A stretch of DNA of 11,358 nt from JBNARI01 sp049718765 (lineage in GTDB: Bacteria > Bacillota > Sulfobacillia > DUMF01), in the NCBI GenBank assembly GCA_049718765.1, contig JBNARI010000043.1, positions 1 to 11,358 on the forward strand, written 5' to 3'. The notes under the pieces were generated by a model. It saw nothing but the letters and a program-made list of their open reading frames with translations, was not told the origin of the DNA and did no database searches. A program made the position numbers and the translations under genes. Numbering within the stretch: the stretch's first letter is position 1; each line of letters begins with the position of its first letter. Below, piece after piece: positions 1 through 6,105 of the stretch.

Positions 1-150
1 AGTTTCCGGCAGGCATATGAGGTTGTTGCCGAGTACATGGAGTATTACAACTGTCGTCGGAGGCATGGGGCTCTCGGTTACATGTCACCGCAGGCATTTC
101 ATGAGGCGTTCATGTGCAACGCTGTGAGCGCAGAAGCTTTTGCAGCATAA
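1..150 (+). CDS. IS3-family transposase, C-terminal end (partial at window edge)
   Basis: The frame is open from base 1 to TAA at 148-150 and gives about 49 residues. They contain the typical end of an IS3-family OrfB integrase domain: YNCRRRHGALGYMSPQAF matches the family pattern YN..R.H..LGY.SP..F. The catalytic DDE residues would lie upstream, outside the window, so it cannot be judged whether the gene is intact. The stop is followed at once by a repeat-like end whose last two bases are CA, as expected for the right end of an IS3-type element. The element abuts, and appears to have cut, the transposase on the opposite strand. The family call is from recognised motifs; membership of a particular IS3 subgroup is not claimed. 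Confidence 0.8.
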   Translation, partial: SFRQAYEVVAEYMEYYNCRRRHGALGYMSPQAFHEAFMCNAVSAEAFAA

Positions 151-701
151 AACTCCGGAATAAGGGGGCCAAGGGGCTTTTTCTTGGCGAGCCTAATGTA
201 CGGTCCATATGAGATGTCTGCCTGCCACAGGGCATTTACCTTTTCGTAGGCGAATCTTTTTCTTTCCGGTTCTTTCCTGATGCTGTTTGAGAGCAGGTCA
301 AGCCTTTTGAGCAAGCGGTACAAGCTGGAGTATGAGACATCCTGGGGCTTTATGATTTCTTGCTCCACAAGCTGTTTGTAGAAGATGGTGGCAGGGACTG
401 AAGTGGTGGTTTCCCGGAGCTGGATAATCTTCTCTTTGACATCCGCGGGGATAACCCTTGATTTGCCCCTGTCGGACCTGCGACGGGGCTTCAAGCCTTC
501 GAGGCCGTCTTTCAGGTAAGTTGACAGCCAGTACTGGATTGTCCTTGGGCTGTACTCCATGGTGCCATAGTAGGGGACCTGATAAGACTTGCTGGCAACT
601 TCGGCAAGGTACTCTGCTTTGTCCTCCACGCTACCATGCAGCAAGGGTGCAATAAGGCCATACCGGAACAAAGCTACTTGCTCCCGATCGTGTTCGTCCA
701 T
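99..701 (-). pseudogene. DDE transposase (IS481/Mu-like integrase fold), C-terminally truncated
   Basis: The ATG at 701 follows a strong ribosome site (AGGAGGAG). Residues 1-25 (REQVALFRYGLIAPLL) and about 48-75 (SPRTIQYWLSTYLKDGLEGL) form the helix-turn-helix DNA-binding part. A second winged-helix-like segment, ending SYSSLYRLLKRLDL, lies at about 90-135. The DDE domain only starts, at NALWQADISYGPYI (about 157-170), where Asp is the likely first catalytic residue. The native frame ends near residue 177. The remaining codons read backwards through the end of the IS3-family element to a stop at 99. The second Asp and the Glu of the triad are therefore absent and the protein should be inactive. 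The upstream gene is the DUF6431-like protein in the same orientation. The other half may lie beyond the IS3 element, left of the window. Confidence 0.75.
151..171 (+). repeat. Putative right terminal repeat of the IS3-family element
   Basis: Directly after the transposase stop, AACTCCGGAATAAGGGGGCC followed by A ends in CA. Read inward it begins TGGCCCCCTTATTCCGG, which fits the TG...CA ends of IS3-family elements. Reading frame continuity of the opposing transposase is lost exactly here. The left repeat is outside the window, so pairing could not be checked. Confidence 0.5.
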
Positions 702-825
702 GGTTTACTCCTCCTGGGTGGATAGGTTTTGGGATTTTTCGCTGTTTTGGCGAAGTAAGTACGTCCCTACCAAGCCTAACCCACCCGAGATGAAGGAGCC
801 ACGGAAAAGTTATGTGTGGGGCAGT

Positions 826-848
826 TGCCCTTTACAAAGCAAAGGGCA
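826..848. repeat. Perfect 8-bp hairpin between the two IS genes
   Basis: TGCCCTTT and AAAGGGCA flank a 7-base loop. The hairpin sits 10 bp past the DUF6431-gene stop in the 157-bp gap before the transposase start. No T-run follows on the minus strand, so it is not a canonical intrinsic terminator. It could moderate expression of the downstream transposase. Confidence 0.4.
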
Positions 849-858
849 GCGGGTAATA

Positions 859-1362
859 TTAAGCTGCCATGAAACAGCGGTGAAAACGCTTGAGGAAGAG
901 CACCGAGAACAGTTCTGGTCCCAAGCTTCGGATTTTCGCCAGCAGTTTCATGGCCTTTTCGTTTAGCACTGCTGGGATAGCCATGTTGGGGTCAATGTCC
1001 CGGAAGAACGCCTGTACCACGTTGATGTTTCTCAAGAAGCGTTTCCAGTGAAAGCGAAGGAGTTCCCTGTAAGCGCTTGTCTTGGCTGTGAGCGAGGTCA
1101 TGATGAACCCGAGGGTGTACTGGAAGTGCGGCAGTAGAATCGACGGCATGAGAGACACTGTCTTGTGACAGACTGGGCATAGCAGCCGTCTGATCATCAC
1201 AACGAGAGCCTTTTCCTTGCTGGGCAGGGCGTTTCTCCGGTACCAGCCATGATTCTGCAGCTTAGTCCTAGCGCCGCAGATTGGGCACTGATTGATGCGA
1301 GGCCAGTTGACTTTTCTATAACCCTGGGCATATTCTTCCAAAGACATGTTGACTACCACCAT
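859..1362 (-). CDS. DUF6431-like zinc-finger protein of an insertion sequence
   Basis: This is a 167-residue protein. Near the N-terminus it has CPICG (about residues 27-31), then HGWYRRNA, and about 30 residues later CPVC followed by a conserved-looking TVSLMPSILLPHFQYT. Two CxxC pairs about 45 residues apart suggest one zinc site. As I recall the family, this corresponds to DUF6431, usually found upstream of a DDE transposase as it is here. ATG 1362 gives the N-terminus MVVVNMSLEEY, which resembles other family starts. ATG 1347 is the alternative, with a GGTGG ribosome-like site 8 bases ahead. A GGAGGG at 1378-1383 lies 15 bases before 1362, rather far. The function is unknown; targeting or regulation of the partner transposase is inference. 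Confidence 0.65.
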   Translation of the reverse strand: MVVVNMSLEEYAQGYRKVNWPRINQCPICGARTKLQNHGWYRRNALPSKEKALVVMIRRLLCPVCHKTVSLMPSILLPHFQYTLGFIMTSLTAKTSAYRELLRFHWKRFLRNINVVQAFFRDIDPNMAIPAVLNEKAMKLLAKIRSLGPELFSVLFLKRFHRCFMAA

Positions 1363-1481
1363 AATCTGCAAACGGATCCCTCCAAAGCAGTTTGCAAACA
1401 CTTTATCACAATCGAAAAGTCAAAGACAGTGTTACATGACAAAAGAATCTGCCAATCAATACCCCAATACCCATAGAGAGA

Positions 1482-1931
1482 ATGTGCAAAACGACACCCA
1501 AGACCTCCAGGTCCAGGAGGACGATATACCTGTGTCAAACAGCGTTGGCTGCGTTGAGGAAGCACCGCGTCCGCCAGGCAGAAGAAAGACTTAAGGCAGG
1601 AGAGGCGTGGCAGGACTGGGGGCTTGTGTTTACGACGGAAATCGGAACACCCCTGAGTCCCTCTAACGTCAGGAACAGGTCGTTCCACAAGATACTGAAG
1701 AAGGCGAACTTGCCGCGCATAAGGTTCCACGACCTGCGCCATACCTGCGCCACGTTGCTGCTGGCGCAGGGGGTTCACCCCAAGCTGGTGCAGGAGCAGC
1801 TAGGCCACTCGGAAATCAGCGTGACACTCGATCTGTACTCCCACGTCACGGCACCAATGATGAAAGAAACGGCCGTCAAGATGGATCAGATCCTGACGGC
1901 CACAACCCCCGCCCGGGAACAACTCTCTTGA
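1482..1931 (+). pseudogene. Tyrosine-type site-specific integrase, N-terminally truncated
   Basis: Only the last ~145 residues of a phage/ICE-type integrase remain; full-length members are about 380-400 residues. The segment starts at TPKTSRSRRTI, the beta-hairpin region that carries the catalytic Lys. It contains box II HDLRHT (His83, Arg86 counted from the ATG at 1482), then LGH (His109) and the nucleophile Tyr119 in LDLYSHV. The core-binding domain and the first catalytic Arg (box I) are missing, so it should not recombine DNA. The upstream frame is open only to 1440 and holds no integrase-like residues, which places the break at about 1440-1485, next to the DUF6431-type IS. The gene points toward the 3' end of tRNA-Pro 180 bp away, the usual position of an integrase beside its attachment site. 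Confidence 0.8.
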
Positions 1932-1957
1932 CCACCCCGGACCGATAATTACTAAAT

Positions 1958-1992
1958 GGACGGGTTCTTACTTGAATCCGCCCCTCATTTTT
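1958..1992 (+). terminator. Intrinsic terminator of the integrase gene
   Basis: A ten-pair stem (GGACGGGTTC with GAATCCGCCC, one A-C mismatch and one G-T pair) closes a 6-base loop TTACTT. CTCATTTTT follows, ending in a run of five T. It lies 26 bp after the integrase stop on the same strand. Geometry and T-run fit Rho-independent termination. Confidence 0.6.
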
Positions 1993-2042
1993 GGTTGCTA
2001 GTGTTACGCTTGCAAAACTTGGTCAATAGGTTGTAGGATACA

Positions 2043-2064
2043 ATTGTTGTCAAATTGTTGTCAA
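2043..2064. repeat. Two perfect tandem copies of an 11-bp repeat
   Basis: ATTGTTGTCAA occurs twice without a gap, followed by a partial third start (A, then CCG). An 11-bp period is about one helical turn. The repeat lies between the integrase remnant and the tRNA-Pro 3' end, where arm-type integrase binding sites would be expected. That function is inference. Confidence 0.6.
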
Positions 2065-2110
2065 ACCGTTTATCCATTCCAGATGTTGCCTCTGGATTTG
2101 GTATTTAAGC

Positions 2111-2187
2111 TGGTCGGGGCGACTGGACTTGAACCAGCGACCTCATGGTCCCGAACCATGCGCGCTAGCCATCTGCGCTACGCCCCG
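2111..2187 (-). tRNA. tRNA-Pro, anticodon CGG
   Basis: A complete cloverleaf reads on the minus strand. The acceptor stem CGGGGCG pairs with CGCCCCG. The D arm is GCGC...GCGC. The anticodon stem CATGG/CCATG closes loop TTCGGGA, with anticodon CGG at 2151-2153. The T arm GCTGG-TTCAAGT-CCAGT has one G-U pair. The discriminator is A and CCA is encoded (2113-2111). It decodes CCG codons. The TTCAAGT loop has the usual TTC start. The 3' end faces the integrase remnant, so the T arm and acceptor probably served as the integration site. The tRNA itself is intact. Confidence 0.95.
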
Positions 2188-2209
2188 ACCAATACCCATA
2201 GCAAAACTT

Positions 2210-2238
2210 ATTATAGCCCAGGGTTGACACAAAGTCCA
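2210..2238 (-). promoter_or_regulatory. Sigma-A type promoter for tRNA-Pro
   Basis: On the minus strand TGGACT (4 of 6 to TTGACA) is followed after 17 bp by a perfect TATAAT. The predicted start is about 2203, some 16 bases before the mature tRNA. It lies in the 54-bp gap between the CBS-ACT gene and the tRNA, with the -35 region next to that gene's stop. Confidence 0.6.
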
Positions 2239-2241
2239 CCT

Positions 2242-2898
2242 TTACCCGGCGTCAGAGTGGTCGTTGGGGAAGACGTGAAGCACTTTGTAACCGCGTTGCT
2301 TGAGGGTTTCAACAAGCTGCGCCATTGCTGTGCCCTTGAGTCTTAAGGTGGCCTTGGCAATGCCCCCCTCCAGGGGCAAGGTGACCAAGCTTACTATGTT
2401 CATGCCCAATTCCTTAATGAGCCCCGTGATTTCCGCAAGAACACCCACCCTGTCCTCGATCTCAAGGGTTATTCTGGCACCGCCTTGCCTGACCCCAAGC
2501 ATGTCCACGAAGGCGTCAAATATGTCAGTTTCAGTAATTATGCCTACCAGCTGGTCTCCCTGCATTACCGGTACTCCACCTATTTTGTACTGACGCATGA
2601 TTAGCGCTGCGTCTTCTATGGGTTCATCTGGTCCGATGGTGTGGACTGTCTTGGTCATGACGTCCTGCACCTTGATCTTGGCCACCAAACCTGGTATCTC
2701 CCATACCGCAAGTGTGGTTGCGGGGGATGGCGAAGCCCTGAGCAAGTCCATCTGGGTGACAATGCCCACCAGTACACCGTTCTTCACAACCGGGAGCCTT
2801 CTTACCCCGTTCTGCTTCATGATCTCTAGGGCATCGGGGACTGACGTCTCGGGAGTAACGGTTGTAGGGTTCCTGGTCATTCGGTCCCTGACTAGCAT
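2242..2898 (-). CDS. AcuB-like protein with two CBS domains and a C-terminal ACT domain
   Basis: The 218-residue protein has CBS domain 1 at about 1-55 (VRDRMTRNPTTVTPETSV... GVLVGIVTQMDLL) and CBS domain 2 at about 75-130 (VQDVMTKTVHTIGPDEPI... LVGIITETDIFDAF). An ACT domain follows at about 140-211 (RVGVLAEITGLIKELGMNIVS). This order and length match Bacillus AcuB (about 214 residues), named for acetoin utilisation. CBS pairs normally bind adenosyl ligands and ACT domains bind small metabolites, so a sensory or regulatory role is likely; the ligand is unknown. ATG 2898 begins at the first CBS domain and has GAGGGGG some 10-12 bases ahead. A TTG at 2961 would add 21 unconserved-looking residues. 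It lies 76 bp downstream of sigE on the same strand and could be co-transcribed with it, which would link it to sporulation. That link is inference. Confidence 0.85.
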   Translation of the reverse strand: MLVRDRMTRNPTTVTPETSVPDALEIMKQNGVRRLPVVKNGVLVGIVTQMDLLRASPSPATTLAVWEIPGLVAKIKVQDVMTKTVHTIGPDEPIEDAALIMRQYKIGGVPVMQGDQLVGIITETDIFDAFVDMLGVRQGGARITLEIEDRVGVLAEITGLIKELGMNIVSLVTLPLEGGIAKATLRLKGTAMAQLVETLKQRGYKVLHVFPNDHSDAG

Positions 2899-2974
2899 AA
2901 TGGTTCGAACCCCCTCAGCTACCTTAAGCGTTTGTGAGAATAGTTTAATACTTATAATCAACTGCTGTCGAGGC

Positions 2975-3706
2975 TCATTCCATGCTTCTCATTTCCTTGT
3001 TCAGCCTGAACATTATCCGCTTTTCCAACCTAGATATGTACGATTGGGATATTCCCAGCATGTTTGCGACTTCCTTTTGGGTTCGTGGGATTCCATCACG
3101 CAAACCAAAGCGCATTTCCACGATGAGCTTTTCCCGCCCCGAAAGCTTGGAGAGCGCGCTCCTGAGCATTGCTTTGTCTGCCTCGTCTTCCAGGGACCTG
3201 CAAATGTCGTCGTCGGTGCCCACCACGTCTGAAAGGAGCAGTTCGTTTCCGTCCCAGTCCACGTTAAGAGGTTCTTCAAAAGACACCTCAAAACGTGTCC
3301 TGAAATTTCGCCTCAGGTACATGAGAATCTCGTTTTCGATGCACTTAGAGGCGTAAGTGGCCAGCTTAATGTTCTTAGCTGGATCGAAGGTGCTCACTGC
3401 CTTGATGAGCCCAATGGTGCCTACAGACACCAGATCCTCAATGTTAATGCCGGTGTTTTCAAACTTTCGGGCTATATATACCACCAACCGCAGGTTCCTT
3501 TCTATTAGCACAGAACGCACGTCCGTATCCCCGCGCTGTAGCCTGGCAAGCAAGAAACCCTCTTCGTCCACGGAAAGTGGAGGGGGCAAGGCCTCGGCGG
3601 ATCCAACGTACAGCACAGGCCACGGGCCTGGAATCCGCAGCAACCTGCGCAATTTGATGCACATCAGCCTCACCAGAAGCTCAATTTTGGGTTTGCTCAA
3701 TCTCAT
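2975..3706 (-). CDS. sigE: RNA polymerase sporulation sigma factor SigE (pro-sigma-E)
   Basis: This 243-residue protein is the mother-cell sigma factor of early sporulation. An N-terminal pro-sequence of about 32 residues (basic, hydrophobic patches) precedes GSAEALPPPLS, the very conserved start of mature sigma-E. The cleavage site should be near VLYVG. Region 2 follows (RNLRLVVYIARKFENTGINI, then EDLVSVGTIGLIKAVSTF and CIENEILMYLRR). The strongly conserved DWDGNELLLSDV is present. Region 4 ends with a helix-turn-helix, TQKEVANMLGISQSYISRLEKR. ATG 3706 is chosen because GGGAGGGG lies 5-7 bases ahead. It overlaps the spoIIGA stop as ATGA, suggesting translational coupling with its own activating protease. 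sigG, often the next gene in related genomes, is not here; a CBS-ACT gene follows instead. Confidence 0.97.
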   Translation of the reverse strand: MRLSKPKIELLVRLMCIKLRRLLRIPGPWPVLYVGSAEALPPPLSVDEEGFLLARLQRGDTDVRSVLIERNLRLVVYIARKFENTGINIEDLVSVGTIGLIKAVSTFDPAKNIKLATYASKCIENEILMYLRRNFRTRFEVSFEEPLNVDWDGNELLLSDVVGTDDDICRSLEDEADKAMLRSALSKLSGREKLIVEMRFGLRDGIPRTQKEVANMLGISQSYISRLEKRIMFRLNKEMRSME

Positions 3707-4581
3707 TGGGACCCCTCCCAAGCGCGGTCCAATAATCTAGGTTGGATAAGGGCGGCAAAGCTGCCGTCTGGGCTAAGTTCTCTCCAGCTTAGGGCAACTA
3801 GGGCGTTTCTGCGATTCCACGACCCCCGCGAACAACTGAGCCCTAGCCAGTCTACTCTCACTGCTACCATCACACCTGTGGACCCCACGGTACTGTAGGG
3901 GATCAACCTGAAGCGCGTGCGCCAACCTTCCAATTCCCCTGCAGCTTGAATTGCCCCTACCATGTCTGGCTCTTCCCGTTCAAGAAGGGAGCTGATGACC
4001 ACCGGGAACAACTGGGATATGACCCTGCTTTGCACGATTATTACCGGCTGTCCCGTGAGGGGATCTACCAGTCGATTTCCAGTGTCCACAAGGCCTATGC
4101 ATTCAGTGGTACCTCCTGCTATGTCGATACGCACCCTAACCGATTCTCCAGGCCAAGCAGGTGCCAAGGCGCGACGGGCGCCCTGAGATATCCCCAGTGC
4201 AAGCACCCCCCCGGCTGGCAGCACCCACCACCTCACAACGGGGGAATTCGTGGAGAACAAGGCAAGTACCGCGAAAGTTGCGCCAGCCACGAGGAATGAG
4301 TAACCAAGGAAGTATGCGCTGAGTACTGCCAGGAGCTTTGGGGTGGCCGGGTTAAAGCTCACCAAGACCATCACGGCTCCCGCTAGGGTTTTTGCCCACC
4401 ATGTGTCCAGGGGGCTGCCGGGAGCAAGAAGGGCAAGCACGCTGAAGGCGCTGCCAAAGCAAGCTCCAGCCATTACGCGGGGCAAGGCGACTTCCACTCC
4501 TGCGGTTCGAGCGGAGGCGAGGAGGATGAGCAAGTCCATGGCGAGGTTGATAAGGAACACTACGTCAGCGTAGACAACCAT
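3703..4581 (-). CDS. spoIIGA: Sporulation sigma-E factor-processing peptidase SpoIIGA
   Basis: This 292-residue membrane aspartic protease cleaves the pro-sequence of sigma-E in the mother cell after a signal from the forespore (SpoIIR in the known system). The N-terminus MVVYADVVFLINLAMDLLIL matches the family start. Several hydrophobic segments span residues 1-135 (near 5-22, 38-55, 62-78, 83-110, 117-132). A soluble protease domain follows, with the catalytic motif DTGN (Asp166) in CIGLVDTGNRLVDPLTGQPV. Membrane-bound SpoIIGA is thought to act as a dimer, each subunit giving one Asp. ATG 4581 has GGAGGA 8 bases ahead; the upstream GTG at 4605 would precede that site. The stop overlaps the sigE start by ATGA. 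The promoter appears to be Spo0A-type. Confidence 0.95.
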   Translation of the reverse strand: MVVYADVVFLINLAMDLLILLASARTAGVEVALPRVMAGACFGSAFSVLALLAPGSPLDTWWAKTLAGAVMVLVSFNPATPKLLAVLSAYFLGYSFLVAGATFAVLALFSTNSPVVRWWVLPAGGVLALGISQGARRALAPAWPGESVRVRIDIAGGTTECIGLVDTGNRLVDPLTGQPVIIVQSRVISQLFPVVISSLLEREEPDMVGAIQAAGELEGWRTRFRLIPYSTVGSTGVMVAVRVDWLGLSCSRGSWNRRNALVALSWRELSPDGSFAALIQPRLLDRAWEGSQ

Positions 4582-4629
4582 GGCATGAGTCCTCCGTCGA
4601 TGCAATTCTATGAGGGCCCAACACGATTA

Positions 4630-4663
4630 ATTCTAGTCGCCTAGATATGGCAATACGTGTCGC
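4630..4663 (-). promoter_or_regulatory. Putative spoIIG promoter with 22-bp spacer and overlapping Spo0A box
   Basis: On the minus strand TAGAAT (4635-4630) is a good -10 element. The best -35, GCGACA (4663-4658; 4 of 6 to TTGACA), lies 22 bp away. The Bacillus spoIIG promoter is known for exactly this long spacing, with Spo0A binding over the -35. Here the plus strand at 4658-4664 reads TGTCGCT, 5 of 7 to the Spo0A box TGTCGAA. Predicted transcription start is near 4623, 42 bases before the spoIIGA ATG. Confidence 0.5.
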
Positions 4664-4694
4664 TTGGGTACACTAGCTTTGGTGAGCCAAACAG

Positions 4695-4991
4695 GTGGGG
4701 AAAGGTTCGGGCAGGAAGTTTGAAGAACTAGTGTCGAAACTCGCCCTCATCTTAGAGCGGGCGCGAATAGCCGACTACATGCAGCTCTTAGAGTCCCCTA
4801 GACGGCTCATATATGTGAATTTCCTTGCTGGGCTGGCCAGGGGGTTTGGGATGGCGGTGGGCTTTACCCTTCTGGGCGCCGTGGTCATATACGTTCTGTC
4901 CAGGACGTTCGTAACAAACTTACCCGTGGTGGGCAGGTTCATCGCCGAAATCGTTGCCATTGTTCAGGACGATCTGGGGGCCCGGCGGTGA
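4695..4991 (+). CDS. DUF5665-like small membrane protein
   Basis: The 98-residue protein has a charged N-terminal part (about 1-35, ending IADYMQLLESPRRL) and a glycine-rich hydrophobic segment (INFLAGLARG-type; residues about 38-70, IYVNFLAGLARGFGMAVGFT). A short tail follows with PVVGRFIAEIVAIV. This layout matches the DUF5665 family as I remember it, whose role is unknown. GTG 4695 starts the protein, with GGTGA about 9 bases ahead; no ATG is available before the conserved region. It is divergent from spoIIGA and shares the 113-bp region that holds the Spo0A-type sites. Control by Spo0A is possible but unproven. Its stop lies in the loop of a strong GC hairpin. Confidence 0.75.
   Translation: MGKGSGRKFEELVSKLALILERARIADYMQLLESPRRLIYVNFLAGLARGFGMAVGFTLLGAVVIYVLSRTFVTNLPVVGRFIAEIVAIVQDDLGARR
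4732..4738 (+). promoter_or_regulatory. Perfect Spo0A box upstream of spoIIGA
   Basis: TGTCGAA matches the Spo0A box consensus exactly. It lies about 110 bp upstream of the predicted spoIIG start, inside the divergent DUF5665 gene, codons 13-15. In Bacillus a distal Spo0A site lies near -90 to -75, so this position is somewhat far. A 7-base match can be chance, but its partner at 4658-4664 lends weight. Confidence 0.35.
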
Positions 4992-5006
4992 TTTCCGCGG
5001 GGCCCC
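4977..5006. terminator. GC-rich hairpin at the DUF5665/gerM convergent junction
   Basis: GGGGCCCGGCGG and CCGCGGGGCCCC pair over 12 positions with a single mismatch around the 6-base loop TGATTT, which contains the DUF5665 stop codon. The gene on the other strand ends at 5015. No T-run follows on either side, so termination would be atypical. A role as a convergent-gene barrier or an mRNA 3'-end stabiliser is inference. Confidence 0.45.
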
Positions 5007-5014
5007 ACAAGGCG

Positions 5015-6037
5015 TCACGGGAGGTCAGCATACCTGAGGGGATTAGGGTCGTTTCTGGCTATTGGAGCATCGATGCTCATGTGGCCAGCGATGGATTGCA
5101 CCCTCTTCCCAGCAATAAGTATCTGGACCTTGCTTACAGTTGGAAACTCGGTAACGGTAAGCGCGATTGATTCAACTGTCATGCGTTCCGCAGTGGAGCC
5201 GCCCCAGTGCTTTGTCTTGAGCTCCTGGGACAGGTCCACGTACGCAATGCCCTCTTTCAGGTTAACCCCAAGCAGCTTGGTGCCTTGAGGGATTGTCCTG
5301 GACAGCCCGGGGAGCCCTTCTGGCCCTTTGATGAGTTCAGTTACTACAGACCTAATTGCTGAGACCGTGCGCGGTACAAACCTGGTCACCGGCACAAGAT
5401 AGCTTCCGTAACCAAACCAGAGGGTAACCTTCATCGTGTTTTCTAGGGGCTGAGAGCCATCATGATTGATTATGGGGGGCACTGAGAGCACCCTGGATAT
5501 GTCCACGTGGCCTGCCAGACTTTCAACTTGTTTGCCTTCTACCAGGATCCTCACCTTGGCTACCCCAGGCAGGCTGGTCATGGTCCTGACTAGGCTTTCA
5601 ACGGCCTTAGCTTCTTGGGATGAGCCCATTGCTGTGGCTGCTTGTCGCGACAAGTCAACAGTGGCTACACCGTCCTTCACCGTCACGCTGCGCACAGCGG
5701 TGCCGGCTGGAAACGGGGATTTTAGGTCTGTCTTCTTGTCCCACGATGTTACAAGCTTGGCGGCTATTTGCTCGGGAGTGCCTTGAGGCTCGCTCACTTC
5801 AAGGGTGACAGGCACAAGGTACAGCAGATCTGGAGTTGTCAAGTACACACGCACTCTGATGGGACTCGCCGATTGGGGTTGTGGCTGTTGCTTTTGAGCC
5901 TGCTGTGGTTGTGGAGATTGGGACTGGCCTGAGCTACTTTGGGGGGCCTGTGGCTTCGGAATACCAAAGCAACCTGTTATTCCAATGCAAAGAACGCCCA
6001 CAAGCACGACGGCCAGGAACCGCAAAGTTCTGGTCAT
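5015..6037 (-). CDS. gerM: GerM-type lipoprotein with two GerMN domains
   Basis: The 340-residue protein begins MTRTLRFLAVVLVGVLCIGI, a signal peptide ending in lipobox ITGC (Cys23), so it should be a membrane-anchored lipoprotein. A Gln/Pro/Ser-rich linker spans about 28-58. Two related domains follow, at about 60-185 and 200-325. Each has the GerMN pattern VYL..PDLLYLVPVTLEV / TLWFGYGSYLVPVTRFV, then TKL.GV/AVRSVTVKDGVATVDLS and an end motif V.KVQILI.GK.V.S.AGH. The Bacillus homologue GerM (about 366 residues, also two domains) is needed for normal sporulation and germination and acts in the intermembrane space of the forespore. ATG 6037 is chosen because GGAGG lies 9 bases ahead. An upstream start at 6103 would bury the signal peptide. 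It is divergent from the PyrK-like gene across 68 bp. Confidence 0.9.
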   Translation of the reverse strand: MTRTLRFLAVVLVGVLCIGITGCFGIPKPQAPQSSSGQSQSPQPQQAQKQQPQPQSASPIRVRVYLTTPDLLYLVPVTLEVSEPQGTPEQIAAKLVTSWDKKTDLKSPFPAGTAVRSVTVKDGVATVDLSRQAATAMGSSQEAKAVESLVRTMTSLPGVAKVRILVEGKQVESLAGHVDISRVLSVPPIINHDGSQPLENTMKVTLWFGYGSYLVPVTRFVPRTVSAIRSVVTELIKGPEGLPGLSRTIPQGTKLLGVNLKEGIAYVDLSQELKTKHWGGSTAERMTVESIALTVTEFPTVSKVQILIAGKRVQSIAGHMSIDAPIARNDPNPLRYADLP

Positions 6038-6105
6038 AGGGGATCGCCTCCAATAAAGTTTATGAGGCTCGTTGGTTTCAACAGTAGAGACGTAACTCAC
6101 CAACG

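Larger units (their letters stand above)
172..1480 (-). mobile_element. Remnant of a two-gene DUF6431 + DDE-transposase insertion sequence
   Basis: Two minus-strand genes lie in tandem, a small CxxC zinc-finger-like protein followed by a helix-turn-helix/DDE transposase. To my knowledge this pairing recurs in Clostridia as an IS-like unit. The downstream end is missing because the IS3-family element abuts it at 171/172. The upstream boundary is uncertain. It lies between about 1402 and 1485, because recognisable integrase sequence begins on the plus strand just after 1485. No terminal inverted repeats can be matched, since one end is lost. Confidence 0.55.

Noticed and set aside
2078..2096. 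Hairpin TCCAGA-TGTTGCC-TCTGGA downstream of tRNA-Pro as its terminator
   Set aside because: Six-bp stem with no T-run on the minus strand.
2597..3232. 211-codon plus-strand frame across the CBS-ACT and sigE genes
   Set aside because: Antisense to two recognised genes; product has low-complexity Ser/Thr/Met content typical of shadow frames.
6057..6064. CATAAACT on the minus strand, like a sigma-E/sigma-G -10 element before gerM
   Set aside because: The start it predicts falls on the ribosome site, leaving no usable leader, and no convincing -35 is found at the right distance.
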